A DNA stretch of 64,000 nucleotides from Propionigenium maris DSM 9537 (GCF_027925155.1 NZ_BSDY01000009.1:62001-126000), one strand, 5' to 3'. Positions 44,798 through 54,160 are shown, counted from the first letter of the stretch. Program-made: numbers and translations. The notes: generated by a model from the letters alone, not told the origin.

Positions 44798-47048
44798 ATG
44801 TCCAACAGGAAAATATAAGATCTTATTTTTAACTAAGAACATCCCCTCTTCTATAAAACAAATAGAAGATTTAAGAAAAATAAACTATCAGGTAATACAC
44901 TCTCTCACTCCTAGAAAGGCTAAAAGCCTTTGTGGAAGTGAGAGAGGAATAAAATTAATTGTAGTGGATATCGATTCTGTTCCAGATTTCCTCCCATTTA
45001 TTAATGAGATATCCCACTATATAGATCTTCCTATTCTATATACAACACTCCAGGAGGAGGAAGTGATAAATATGAAAAATCTTTCTCAGTACTTCCATGG
45101 ATACCTCTCCAAGGGTGCAGAGATCTTTGACCTTAAGCACACTATCTCAACTACCATGACCCTCTTTTATTCAAATAGAAAGATGAAAAATGAACTCAGT
45201 TGCCTCCAATTGGCTGAAAGAATCTCAAACTTTGGGTACTGGACATTGAACCTTCCAGAGGGCACCGTCTACCTCTCAGAGGGAACCAGGAAGATCTGTG
45301 GCTTCTCAGAGGATAGATATCCCCTTAAGTATCTCCATAGCTTTCCACTGCCTAAATACAGAGATATGCTGGATACATCTCTCAAAGATCTCATCCAGGG
45401 GAAGCTTCCCTATGATGTTGAATTTAAAATTAAAAACAAGATCACAGGAAGGATTATTCCAATCCACTCTGTGGCCCTCTACGATCCCATAGGCAACACC
45501 ATAACAGGGACCCTCTACGATATATCCAAACAAAAAAATCCGAGGAGAGAGCTCTGAGAAGGGAGGAGGTCAGGGAAAGGATGAAGTCTGCAAGAAGCCA
45601 GAAAAATAATGTCTTTTCCTTTAAACACCGGCTGGCAGATGGAGAGATTAAAGATGTCCAGGTGTTTTCAGGTCCTATCACCTATGAGGATAAGGGCTGT
45701 CTCTTCTCTGTAATCCACGATGTTACCGACCGTGAGAAAGCCTATAAACAGATCGAACATCAGGCTTACTATGATTCCCTTACCGCTCTTCCAAACAGGG
45801 AGAGATTCTCTAAAACCCTAAAAAATCTAACTACCTCCCCTGGAAGGGTTTCTTCTGGCTTTGCCCTCCTTCATATAGACCTGGATCACTTTAAGGATAT
45901 AAATGATAACTTTGGCCACGATATAGGCGACCTCCTCTTAATAAAGGCAGCAGAGCGTCTTCAGAGGATAGCAGACCTAAACAGCACCATCTACCGACTG
46001 GAAGGAGATGAGTTTGCAGTTATTTTAAAAATAGGATGGAGATATCCTCCCTCTGTAATAAAATTTTAAGGACCCTGAAAAGTTCCTTTAAAATCAATGG
46101 TAATGAACTCTTTATCTCTGCAAGTATTAGAGTAGCAACCTATCCCAAGGATGGAAGTAGTTCCAGAGAACTTTTTAAAAACTCAGATCTGGCAATGTAT
46201 AGAGCCAAAACCGAGGGGAAAACAGGTATTCCTTCTTCGACACAGACCTCAGAAGTGTCTTTAAAAGAAAGGTCTGGATAGAGAGAGAACTTCGTAGGGC
46301 ACTGAAGAACGATAATCTTTCCCTGCACTATCAGCCTAGAGTTGCTGTAGATCAAAACAAAATTATTAGTTCAGAGACATTTATCCACTGGAAAACTAGC
46401 GAAGAGGAACCTATCGCTCCCGCTGAATTCCTTCCCATAGCTGAATCCTCAGGGCTTATCCTGGAAGTTGACAGGTGACTTCTCCTTACAGCTTTCAAGC
46501 AGGCCAAGGAGTGGGAGGTCAAGGGAATCGGAGAACACATTATTTCAGTTAGAATCTCTAATCTCCACTTCAGGTACAACCGGATACTGAAGACCCTCTT
46601 AGACCTGGCCCTTGTCACACCTATCCTTCCGGGAAGGGTAGAGATTGAAATCACCGAGGAACTATTTGCAAATAGTCTAAAGGAACTCCTACCCTTTCTC
46701 ATGGAATTAAGAGCAATGGGAGTAGGCATCTCTATCGATGGTTTCGGAACAGGGTTTCACTCCCTGAGCTTTATAAAAAACCTTTCCATCGACAGGATAA
46801 AGATAGACAAGAGGTTTATATTGAATCTCTCAGTGGATCCATGTGATGCCACTATCATTAAAACTATTATAACCATGGGAGAACTTTTAAATCTAAAGGT
46901 TACAGCAGAGGGGATTGAGACAAATGAGCAGTTAGAGGCATTAAGAAAATTGGACTGTGATGAAATCCAGGGAAGCTACTTCACCCCTCCCATATGTTCA
47001 GCGGAATATGAGAATTTCTACTTTTCATGGTCCCACTCTCTAGAGTAA
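44798..47048 (+). pseudogene. Decayed REC-PAS-GGDEF-EAL signalling protein
   Basis: The conceptual product is a receiver-like domain (KILFLTKN ... IKLIVVDIDSVPDF), a PAS/PAC segment, a degenerate GGDEF (EGDEF, with the following GKTG context) and an EAL domain. The ATG at 44798, with AAAGGA upstream, runs out of frame within six codons at an AAAA run. Further shifts occur at an A7 tract near 45537 and near 46030 and 46210. An in-frame TGA at 46476-46478 replaces a Trp expected in the EAL domain. Catalytic residues are also lost: EAL reads ETF, the metal Asn of SVNLS is Arg (SVRIS), and DDFG is DGFG. The locus is therefore dead for both synthesis and hydrolysis, although shorter open pieces remain. 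Confidence 0.88.
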
Positions 47049-47060
47049 AAATTAAATCTT

Positions 47061-47105
47061 AAAAAAAAAGTCGAGGTTAGCCACGCTGCTAACTTCGACT
47101 TTTTA
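47061..47105. terminator. Bidirectional terminator
   Basis: AAAAAGTCGA and TCGACTTTTT arms with inner GTTAGC/GCTAAC stem and CACGCT loop, between the pseudogene and the DUF1847 gene. Confidence 0.92.
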
Positions 47106-47152
47106 TTCAACTATCCCTTAGAAGTTTACTCCACAAACTCCCCATAGCTATT

Positions 47153-47707
47153 CTAAAGGTTCTTCAGGGCTTCAATTGGGTTATGTGAGTTTATTCTATC
47201 CTTTACAATTAAAGTTGTCACAGGAGCCTCAGAATATTTACTAAAGAGCATATCGTGTCCCACACAGAGACCCACTGCTATATTTATTTCCGTCTTCAGC
47301 TTATTAAGTACACTTCCCTGCCCAAGGGGATTACAGCTTATCTCAAAGACATCCGAGTTCTTCTTAATTCCTACCTCTCCCCTATCTATTCCTCCATTTC
47401 CACAGACTACGGAGTAAACCTCTATCCCTCTATCCTCTAAGAACTTGTGGATCACCCTTCCCTCCTTATGGAGTCCCTTGCAGAAAGCCACTCCCACTCT
47501 TTCTATACTCATATTTTCTATATACCTGGCAACCTCCTCCAGCCTTGGGATATTCTTTGGGACAGATGCACTTGCTTCCATTATTCCCATGTCCTCCTTA
47601 TCTTCAAGGTATGCCTCTATATTCTTCCTTCTATCATTGAAAGTACTTAGCTCCCTGCACTCCTCTCCTCTCAGGCACCTCTTATCCTCACATATAGCAC
47701 ACTTCAT
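47153..47707 (-). CDS. DUF1847 Cys-rich metal-binding-like protein
   Basis: A 184-residue protein with an N-terminal Cys cluster (MKCAICEDKRCLRGEECREL; Cys3, 6, 11 and 17) that would bind zinc or an Fe-S centre. A second domain has GVAFCKGLHKEG, SVVCGNGGIDR, SCNPLGQGSVLN and NIAVGLCVGHDMLF, all hallmarks of DUF1847, a family found in anaerobes with no assigned function. AGGAGG precedes the ATG. Monocistronic. Confidence 0.88.
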   Translation of the reverse strand: MKCAICEDKRCLRGEECRELSTFNDRRKNIEAYLEDKEDMGIMEASASVPKNIPRLEEVARYIENMSIERVGVAFCKGLHKEGRVIHKFLEDRGIEVYSVVCGNGGIDRGEVGIKKNSDVFEISCNPLGQGSVLNKLKTEINIAVGLCVGHDMLFSKYSEAPVTTLIVKDRINSHNPIEALKNL

Positions 47708-48528
47708 ATCTCATACCTCCTAAATAACAAAAATTCTACCATACTCTTAAAAAATATTATAAATACATATTTCCTATACTTAACATAAGTGTTTACCTAT
47801 CCATCCTTAAAGCGACTCCAGATACCAGCAGATAAAATCTATCTTCAAACTTTCTCCCATTTAAACAAAAAGCTTTTTCATTTTTTTGAAAAAATAAAAA
47901 AGAAGTAGGTGAATCTACAGTATAGAGTATGAGCAGTGTAAAGGTTTACATCTAGAAGGAGAGCATCATCCAGAGGGAGGGATGATGCCTTAACACCATT
48001 GCAGCAGAGGTCAATAGATCTATCTTCACAGGAAAAGGAATATCTAAAAGATAATTTTATTACAAGCTCCCGTTTGAAATATTAATTTTAAAAAAATAAA
48101 ATTTTTATTTTTACCCCTATGAATTCAATGGGAAGATATTTTTTTCTGAGATAACTCTCCTTTCTTGGAGACCTTCAGATGGAACCTTCAAAAAAATAAT
48201 GTTCAAATAAAGAACTCGCAGACCTTAAACTGTATGCATTGTAAGTTTAGAACCGAGATCACTATACCCATTTTGAAGTTAAGTTATTTTAGGTGGGAAC
48301 ACTTGTTTTTCTCAAAAATTTAAAATTTGACTTATTCAAGATTAAAAAAACATTAAAGAAAAATTAATTTCACTATTTTATGTCAACTGTCATTTGACAA
48401 CCGTTTAATAATGTTATAGACTTCTGAAGTCAAGTTGATTTTAAGGTTTTTAACTTTAAAATTTCAAAGTGAATGAGGTCCATAGATCTCCTAAATACGT
48501 TTTAAAATTTTTTATATAGGAGGTAGTT
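47708..48528. other. Long AT-rich intergenic region with riboswitch-like element and inverted repeat
   Basis: An 821-base stretch without a supported gene. It contains the glycine-riboswitch-like segment (47945-48050, listed separately). It also has the inverted repeat TGTCAA-CTGTCAT-TTGACA at 48381-48399, which overlaps a possible -35 for the exchanger operon and may be a regulator site. The remainder (48060-48370) shows no clear ORF and could be decayed sequence. Confidence 0.5.
47945..48050 (+). ncRNA. Glycine-riboswitch-like RNA segment (tentative)
   Basis: Ordered elements resemble one glycine aptamer. GGAGAG (47958-47963) is followed by a long hairpin GCATCATCC/GGATGATGC, then AACACC (47992-47997), a small AGGTC-AATA-GATCT hairpin, and ACAGGAAAAGGA (48028-48039), comparable to the CAGG-N-GGAC end of the aptamer. 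TAGA and TCTA outside could close P1. The expected CCGAAGG core is not conserved (CACCATTGCAGC) and no terminator or gene follows closely, so it is either a variant or a decayed copy. Confidence 0.35.
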
Positions 48529-49548
48529 ATGATTTATTTACTACTATTACTTTCCTTTGTTATTCTTATCAAAGGAGCGGACGTTTTTATCGAGGCTTCT
48601 GCAAAGGTTGCCAAGGCTTTTAAGATTCCAGAGCTTATAATAGGAATCGTTATTGTGGGATTCGGTACATCCCTTCCTGAATTTGCTGTAAATATGGCAG
48701 CCGTTACTCAAGGCTCCAATGATATGGCTGTAGGAAACGTTGTAGGTTCCAATGTATTCAATATCCTGTTTATAGTGGGAGCAATTGCCCTCTTTAAGCC
48801 TATGATTATTGATGACAAGCTTGCACTCTTCGACTTCCCTATAGCTATCGTTGCTGCTGCCCTTCTGCCATTCTTTGCCTTAGATGGAAGGCTTCTGGCA
48901 ATGGACAACAACCTTACCAGGGTAGACGGACTTATTCTGATCCTTGTATTTGCATACTTCTGTAAGGAGACTATTAGAAGGTCCCTGGAGGATCAGAAGC
49001 TTCACGACAAGAAGATGCTTATCTATGAGATTGCTGAAGGTACATTTTCCCTCAATAAGCACCTTTTAAAAAAGAGCGGTAAGGACAAGCCTCACATGAA
49101 GCATCTCTTCAAGGAGTTTATCCTTATTGCAGTGGGACTAACTGCCGTTGTAAAGGGTGGGGACATGGTTATCGAGTACGCTTCTCAGATTGCAGAGAGC
49201 TTTGGTATGAGTAAGCACCTTGTAGGTCTTACCATTGTAGGTGTAGGTACATCCCTTCCCGAGTTTGTGGTTTGTATCATGGCTGCAAAGAGAGGTCAGC
49301 AGGGGATCGTTGTAGGAAATGTAGTTGGTTCCAATACATTTAATATCCTCTTTACTCTGGGAATTTCAATGTTTGTAAAACCAATTACCGTGGATCACGC
49401 TATGATCCTAGATTCGGTCAATGTTGGAATAGCTACTGTTATCGTTGGTTCCGTAGCAATACTTAATAAGAAGATAGGAAGATTTGCCGGAGCGATCTTT
49501 ATCGCTGTTTATGCACTTTACATGTACTCTGTTGTTACAGGGGCTTAA
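48529..49548 (+). CDS. CaCA-family Na+/Ca2+ (cation) exchanger, YrbG-like
   Basis: A 339-residue integral membrane protein with ten helices in two inverted halves. Each half carries an alpha-repeat: IVGFGTSLPEFAVN ... GNVVGSNVFNILFIVG in the first and IVGVGTSLPEFVVC ... GNVVGSNTFNILFTLG in the second, with the ion-binding Glu and Asn. The central loop (about 150-200) is basic. By family knowledge it exchanges Ca2+ (or another cation) for Na+ or H+ across the inner membrane. AGGAGG precedes the ATG. It is co-transcribed with a IIA-Glc-like gene 17 bases downstream. Confidence 0.93.
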   Translation: MIYLLLLLSFVILIKGADVFIEASAKVAKAFKIPELIIGIVIVGFGTSLPEFAVNMAAVTQGSNDMAVGNVVGSNVFNILFIVGAIALFKPMIIDDKLALFDFPIAIVAAALLPFFALDGRLLAMDNNLTRVDGLILILVFAYFCKETIRRSLEDQKLHDKKMLIYEIAEGTFSLNKHLLKKSGKDKPHMKHLFKEFILIAVGLTAVVKGGDMVIEYASQIAESFGMSKHLVGLTIVGVGTSLPEFVVCIMAAKRGQQGIVVGNVVGSNTFNILFTLGISMFVKPITVDHAMILDSVNVGIATVIVGSVAILNKKIGRFAGAIFIAVYALYMYSVVTGA

Positions 49549-49565
49549 ATTAGAGGAGGTAGAAC

Positions 49566-50054
49566 ATGAATTTAGGAATATTTAAAAGAAGCAAGGAGAT
49601 TATCATAAATTCACCTCTAAGGGGTGAGATAAAGAGGGTAGAAGATGCTCCCCATGAGGTTTTTACCAGTAACGTTATAGGAGATGGTTGTGCAATAGAG
49701 CCCACCGACGGAATCATCCATGCTCCTGTTTCATCTAAGGTTGAGATCTTTAAGACAAATCACCTGCTTATCTTCGAGCCTAAGAAGGGAGTTTATGTAG
49801 TAATTCACTTCGGGGTGGGTACATCTCCCCTTAAGGGTGAAGGATTTACAAGACTTCCAAAGGGAGAGTTAAAGGAGGTTGTAGTAGGGGATGAACTGGT
49901 TTCATGTGACCTTGACTATATAGCTTCCAAGGCAAAGTCACTTATGACCCCAATCATCGTAAGTAACGATAATGTCCAGAGCTTAGAACTTCTGGTAAAG
50001 CCTGGAGATCTTGTAGAGGTTGGAACTCCTCTTATGAAGGTAAAAGTTAAATAA
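49566..50054 (+). CDS. PTS IIA-Glc-like phosphocarrier protein, paralogue 1
   Basis: A 162-residue IIA-glucose fold protein with an amphipathic N-terminus (MNLGIFKRSK). Both active-site histidines are present: His66 in KTNHLL (equivalent to E. coli His75) and His81 in VIHFGVGT (His90). The HFGIDT motif has Gly in place of the usual Asp. No IIB or IIC domain is nearby. It shares an operon with the cation exchanger, so a regulatory IIA-to-transporter relation, or PTS-linked control of cation flux, is possible. It differs clearly from the second copy at 54293-54790. Confidence 0.9.
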   Translation: MNLGIFKRSKEIIINSPLRGEIKRVEDAPHEVFTSNVIGDGCAIEPTDGIIHAPVSSKVEIFKTNHLLIFEPKKGVYVVIHFGVGTSPLKGEGFTRLPKGELKEVVVGDELVSCDLDYIASKAKSLMTPIIVSNDNVQSLELLVKPGDLVEVGTPLMKVKVK

Positions 50055-50055
50055 A

Positions 50056-50091
50056 TAAAAAAAGGCTTACGGCTGTGCCGTAAGCTTTTTT
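50056..50091. terminator. Bidirectional terminator
   Basis: GCTTACGGC-TGT-GCCGTAAGC flanked by A7 and T6, directly after the IIA gene. Confidence 0.93.
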
Positions 50092-50099
50092 ATTTAACT

Positions 50100-50504
50100 C
50101 TATATGACTCCTAGTTTGTAAGGGTTACCTTTAAATCCAATGGAAAGCCCCTTAATTCTCTCCTCTAGCTTTAATGCAATCTCCTTCTCATACCTCTTCA
50201 GGATATTTGAATAGGTTTCCTTTAACTCCAGGTCATTCATGGTGTTCTCAAAACTTCTGTTTAATTTAACCAGATGTTTTAGCTCTGCTTTCTTTGCATT
50301 TCTGAGAATCTGCTTACAAAGAATCCAATAATCTGCAACCTTCTCATGTACGATGGAAAGTCTTTTCTTTGACGGCTCGATTGTAAAACTCTGAACTGAA
50401 AGCACCAGCTCTAAACCTGTTTTCTTAGTCTTTTCAAATTGGTTTTCAAATCCCTCAGCCTTATATATTATATCTATTCTCTTCTCACTGTTCTTCGTTA
50501 TCAC
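50100..50504 (-). CDS. Protein of unknown function (134 aa)
   Basis: A 134-residue basic, mostly helical soluble protein starting with GTG 50504 behind AGGAGGAG. No signal peptide, no recognised motif; one Cys (ILCKQI). It stands between the exchanger-IIA operon terminator and the MATE gene and is monocistronic as far as can be seen. Confidence 0.65.
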   Translation of the reverse strand: MITKNSEKRIDIIYKAEGFENQFEKTKKTGLELVLSVQSFTIEPSKKRLSIVHEKVADYWILCKQILRNAKKAELKHLVKLNRSFENTMNDLELKETYSNILKRYEKEIALKLEERIKGLSIGFKGNPYKLGVI

Positions 50505-50669
50505 TTTTTCTCCTCCTACTATAAGTGTATCTCTTCATAAACTGTATAATGTCTAGTATCAATCTTTAGACACAGTTTGTACGAAAAAAGTTTAATTTTT
50601 TTTAATTTCCTTAGTAGTTTATCAGGGCTTTCATCTTATAGATACGTCATATTACGTTTTCTCCTTTTT
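50505..50669. other. Short intergenic region without clear terminator
   Basis: A T-rich stretch between the MATE stop and the 134-aa gene. No perfect hairpin is seen, so the end of the MATE transcript is not defined by an obvious intrinsic terminator. Confidence 0.4.
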
Positions 50670-52031
50670 TTATGACGGCATTTTTTGTGGGGTCAATTGT
50701 TTTTTTATGGATAGCTCCTTTAGTTCATTTTTCATAAAGGCAGAAGCAAGGAGTGCTGCACATCCGTCGGATATTGGAAAAGCTATTAAAATTCCCAGCA
50801 TCCCAAACCAGTTTGGCAGGATGAATAAAAGAGGAATATTTAATACAAGAAGTCTGACTGTAAGGAGCTTTGTAGTTACCCCTCCCTTCCCCACAGCCTG
50901 AAAGTAGTTGGCACAGGTCAGATAGAGAGCTGTTGCCACCATTAGAAAGAGGTGTCTTCTGATAGCCCAGGTGGTAAACTCAATAAGCTTCTCGTCATTA
51001 TCTAGGAAAAATGTACTTATACCCTCTGCCCCTATGACCACCAGGATCACCAGAGTTAAGGAGATCGATAGAATGATCTTAGAGGAAAGTATGAAGGTTT
51101 CCTTTACCCTTTTGAAGTTAGCAGCCCCATAGTTAAAGGACAGAATAGGCTGTCTTCCATGATTAAATCCTATAAAGCTTGTGTTTATAAAGGACCTTAC
51201 GGTAGTTATTATTCCTATTGCAGCTAGAGCCAGATCTCCTCCATATACCAGAAGCTGCCTGTTCATAATAAAAACCATTACTCCATTTAACATCTGATTG
51301 AAGAAGGCTGAGCTACCTATGGACAGTATCCTCTTTATAATTGAGATATTAGGTAAAAGGTTTCCCCTTCTTAACCGAAGGAGTCTAGATCTGGAGAAGT
51401 AAATCAGAAGATAGACTGCCGGTAGTGTAGTTGCAATGGCTGTGGCCATAGCAGCTCCCTTCATCCCCATGGAAAACTTCACAATGAAGGTATAGTCTAA
51501 TATCATATTAAGGAGAGCACTTCCCAGGTTCATCCACATGGAGTAGCTTGGTCTCCCCTCTGTTCTAAGAAATGCACAGAGGACCACATAGAGCATCTGG
51601 GCTGTAATTGCCGGAAAGAGCCACCTCGAGTACTCAAGAGCATAGCTTAGATTCCCCTCTGTTCCGCCCATAACTCCCAGAATTGGTCTTAGAAGGGTGA
51701 GAATTAACAGGGTATATATAATACCCACTACAGCTACCCAGAAAACTGTAGTTCCAAGAACTTTTTCAGCTTCTTCCTCCCTTCTCTCCCCCAGCTTTAT
51801 GCCAGCCAGGGCTCCCCCTCCCACGCTAAACATGAGTCCAGTACCATTTATTAGCAGTATCAGGGGGAAGACTATAGAGAGAGCACTCATCCCATAACGA
51901 CCAATAGCCTGCCCAATAAAGTACCTGTCCGTTATATTGTAGATTATATTGATGAGCACAGCTATGGTAGAGGGAATAGAAAACTTTATAAGAAGTGGAA
52001 GTAGGGCTCCCTTATCTAAATTTTTATTCAA
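50670..52031 (-). CDS. MATE-family multidrug/Na+ efflux protein
   Basis: A roughly 453-residue exporter with 12 helices in two MATE halves. Family stretches are PLLIKFSIPSTIAVLINIIYNITDRYFIG at the start, the first-half GTGLMFSVGGGALAGIKLG and the second-half SFIGFNHGRQPILSFNYGAANF, which place it in the DinF/NorM-like prokaryotic group. ATG 52040 directly touches the AGGAG site, whereas TTG 52031 is 9 bases away, so 52031 is preferred. It is divergent from a Crp/Fnr regulator gene that may control it. Confidence 0.92.
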   Translation of the reverse strand: MNKNLDKGALLPLLIKFSIPSTIAVLINIIYNITDRYFIGQAIGRYGMSALSIVFPLILLINGTGLMFSVGGGALAGIKLGERREEEAEKVLGTTVFWVAVVGIIYTLLILTLLRPILGVMGGTEGNLSYALEYSRWLFPAITAQMLYVVLCAFLRTEGRPSYSMWMNLGSALLNMILDYTFIVKFSMGMKGAAMATAIATTLPAVYLLIYFSRSRLLRLRRGNLLPNISIIKRILSIGSSAFFNQMLNGVMVFIMNRQLLVYGGDLALAAIGIITTVRSFINTSFIGFNHGRQPILSFNYGAANFKRVKETFILSSKIILSISLTLVILVVIGAEGISTFFLDNDEKLIEFTTWAIRRHLFLMVATALYLTCANYFQAVGKGGVTTKLLTVRLLVLNIPLLFILPNWFGMLGILIAFPISDGCAALLASAFMKNELKELSIKKQLTPQKMPS

Positions 52032-52144
52032 AAGAATCATCTCCTGTATATTAATTCAATTATTATACCATTTTTTCTAAAGAAATGCCCCTACTCTTAC
52101 ATAAAATATACCTTAAAATATAGGGTAGACTCCCCTGTAGTTCT

Positions 52145-52156
52145 CGACATATGTCG
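52145..52156. promoter_or_regulatory. Palindromic site between MATE and Crp/Fnr genes
   Basis: CGACATATGTCG, a perfect 12-bp palindrome in the divergent intergenic region; a possible binding site of the adjacent Crp/Fnr-type regulator. Confidence 0.4.
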
Positions 52157-52258
52157 TTTTTTTTATCTCCAGTTAGGCTACAATATTTATTAGTCCATTA
52201 CTTGACATTATATTTTTATCCAGTTAAGTTTAAATATAACTAGACAGGAGGAGATCAC

Positions 52259-52912
52259 ATGAATATAGAAAGACTGCCCCATCTGCTTCCCAGGCTTCGT
52301 AGGGAAGAGGTTGAATTCATAAAAGATAATGGTCTGAATGACTACTTCTTTCTTCACAATATAGCCGAGGAGACGTTCTTTACCCCAAAAGCCGGAAGCC
52401 TCTACATGGTAAAGGAGGGAGGTATAATCGTTTACGGCTATGTGGACGATCATCTCGAGTTTAACATGGATTTTGATATAGGTGACTGCATCGGTCAGGC
52501 CGATCTCTTTCACCGGGAAAATATCGATTTTATCATAAGGGGAAAGCCCACTGCTATTATCCTGGAGATACCAGCGAAGAAGATTATGGAGAAGGGTGAC
52601 ATCAAGTTTCTAAACTTTATCTATGAGAAGATGTTAAACAAGATGGTTACAAATATAATCAAACTCTTTAAAACCTATGCTGCTAAAGTAAACTTCTCCA
52701 ATGAACAGTACTTTATAAATTTTTTATTGAATAACGGCGGAAGTTTTACCTTTACCTCCACTGAAGACTTAGCTTACATCCTTCATATAGAGCTTAGAAC
52801 AGTCCAGAGGGTCATAAAAAAGCTCATCGGTCAGGGGATTATAGAAAAATCAAAGAAGACTATCTGTATTACCGATGAAGAAGCTGCGAGGGATCTCATT
52901 TCACCAAAATAA
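52259..52912 (+). CDS. Crp/Fnr-family transcriptional regulator
   Basis: A 217-residue protein with an N-terminal cNMP-binding-like beta-roll (about 30-115) and a C-terminal winged HTH (about 150-210; STEDLAYILHIELRTVQRVIKKLIGQGIIEK). The roll lacks the Cys ligands of FNR and the RES cAMP signature of CRP, so the effector is unknown. AGGAGG precedes ATG 52259. It is divergent from the MATE exporter, a common arrangement for a local regulator. Confidence 0.9.
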   Translation: MNIERLPHLLPRLRREEVEFIKDNGLNDYFFLHNIAEETFFTPKAGSLYMVKEGGIIVYGYVDDHLEFNMDFDIGDCIGQADLFHRENIDFIIRGKPTAIILEIPAKKIMEKGDIKFLNFIYEKMLNKMVTNIIKLFKTYAAKVNFSNEQYFINFLLNNGGSFTFTSTEDLAYILHIELRTVQRVIKKLIGQGIIEKSKKTICITDEEAARDLISPK

Positions 52913-52941
52913 AAAGTAGCCGCTTAATTGCGGCTTTTTTT
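52913..52941 (+). terminator. Terminator of the Crp/Fnr gene
   Basis: AGCCGC-TTAATT-GCGGCT followed by seven T's, directly upstream of the IS91-like element. Confidence 0.9.
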
Positions 52942-54160
52942 GTTCTTAAAAATTTCATATCATATAGGTATGACTTCTTTAAATAAACCTTTAAAAGAAA
53001 TAATTTCCAGATACTTCTTTACATACTGGAGAACTAATAATTATAAGTTTCCTAGCTTTTTAAGGCATAATATTCTTAAAAATGTTAACGCTTTTCTTGA
53101 ATGTGGCGATCCTGATATAGGTTTTACTTCCTTCATATGCTTAAAATGCAAAACTATACATAAAACTCCCTTTTCATGCAAATTACGATTTTGTTCATCA
53201 TGCGGTAAAATCTATGCTGAAAAATGGGCTAACAATGTTTCTGATAACTTAATCGACTGTCACCACAGGCACGCTGTCTTCTCACTTCCTAAGGGATGGA
53301 TAAGAATTTTTTTCTTCAAAAACAGACAGCTTCTAAAGAAATTAGCAGAAGCTTCGTACCTCGCGCTGAAATATTCCTTTAAAAAGCTTGGTATTATTCA
53401 TTTTGGTGCTATTGCTACTATCCATACATTCTCTAGAAAAATAGAGTGGAACCCTCATATACATTGTTTAGTTACCTTTGGTGGAATGACTAAAAATAGT
53501 CAGTGGAAAAATATAAACAACTTACCATGGCAGGTTTTAAGAAGGTCCTGGCAAAAGTGCGCCCTGGATATCATTGCTGAATATGCCAAAATAAATAATC
53601 TTCCTCATCTAAAAAATAAGATTTCTTTATCCTACAAAAGGTATCCTAAAGGTTTCTTTGTTAATGCTGAATCTAGGGTTGGGAATTCTAAAAATATTGC
53701 TAAATATCTCGGAAGGTATTTAGCCCGGCCAGCTATAGCTGAGTATCGGATCATTTCCTTTAATGATAAAATCGTCAAATTTTGGTTTAAAGAAACTGAT
53801 TCCAATAGAAGAAAGCACCTTACCCTAACTATGGATATTTTTCTTGGCAGAATACTTTCCCATATTCCCCCTAAAAACTTCAAGATGGTAAGGCGGTTTG
53901 GACTATATTCAAGAAGGTCAAAAAATAAAATCCCCAGGAAGAAGAAGTTATTTAAAACTAAGCCTTCCTGGAGTGAGCGCTTCTTTAAAGCATTTGGTAT
54001 TAACCCTTTAATTTGTCGTAAGTGCAGTTCTAAACTGCACTTACTTGAAATCTTTCATGTTAAGTACGGCACTATCCAGTACAACGATTACTCTCCATGA
54101 TGCTACGCGCATATTAAAGTTACAAACCGTACCCGCCTGTACGGTATTTTGTAATGCTTA
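52942..54160 (+). mobile_element. IS91-family (HUH Y2) insertion element
   Basis: The element is defined by a single Y2-transposase gene (52970-54100). IS91 elements have no terminal inverted repeats and transpose by a rolling-circle mechanism. A GTTC tetranucleotide at 52943, just before the gene, matches the known IS91 target preference. A stable hairpin ACCGTAC-CCGCCT-GTACGGT (54126-54145) behind the gene is a candidate element end. Exact ends are not resolved. It sits between the terminator of the Crp/Fnr gene and the terminator of the IIA gene, so it disrupts nothing. Confidence 0.6.
52970..54100 (+). CDS. IS91-family Y2 transposase
   Basis: A 376-residue transposase. Order: N-terminal zinc finger (FICLKCKTIHKTPFSCKLRFCSSCG, about 50-75), the HUH metal motif in WNPHIHCLVTFGG (about 160), the two catalytic tyrosines in KYLGRYLARP (Y-x3-Y, about 235-242), and a C-terminal zinc ribbon-like INPLICRKCSSKLHLLEIF. 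All catalytic residues look intact and the frame is unbroken, so the element may be active. ATG 52970 is chosen; a TTG at 52928 is possible but less likely. Base composition is more AT-rich than neighbouring genes. Confidence 0.92.
   Translation: MTSLNKPLKEIISRYFFTYWRTNNYKFPSFLRHNILKNVNAFLECGDPDIGFTSFICLKCKTIHKTPFSCKLRFCSSCGKIYAEKWANNVSDNLIDCHHRHAVFSLPKGWIRIFFFKNRQLLKKLAEASYLALKYSFKKLGIIHFGAIATIHTFSRKIEWNPHIHCLVTFGGMTKNSQWKNINNLPWQVLRRSWQKCALDIIAEYAKINNLPHLKNKISLSYKRYPKGFFVNAESRVGNSKNIAKYLGRYLARPAIAEYRIISFNDKIVKFWFKETDSNRRKHLTLTMDIFLGRILSHIPPKNFKMVRRFGLYSRRSKNKIPRKKKLFKTKPSWSERFFKAFGINPLICRKCSSKLHLLEIFHVKYGTIQYNDYSP

Noticed and set aside
44964..47048. Four separate short genes
   Set aside because: Conceptual translation across frames gives one continuous REC-PAS-GGDEF-EAL protein, so these are pieces of a single pseudogene.
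48290..48310. T-box-like GGTGGGAACAC sequence
   Set aside because: It does not match TGGNACCGCG without gaps, and no terminator or suitable gene follows.
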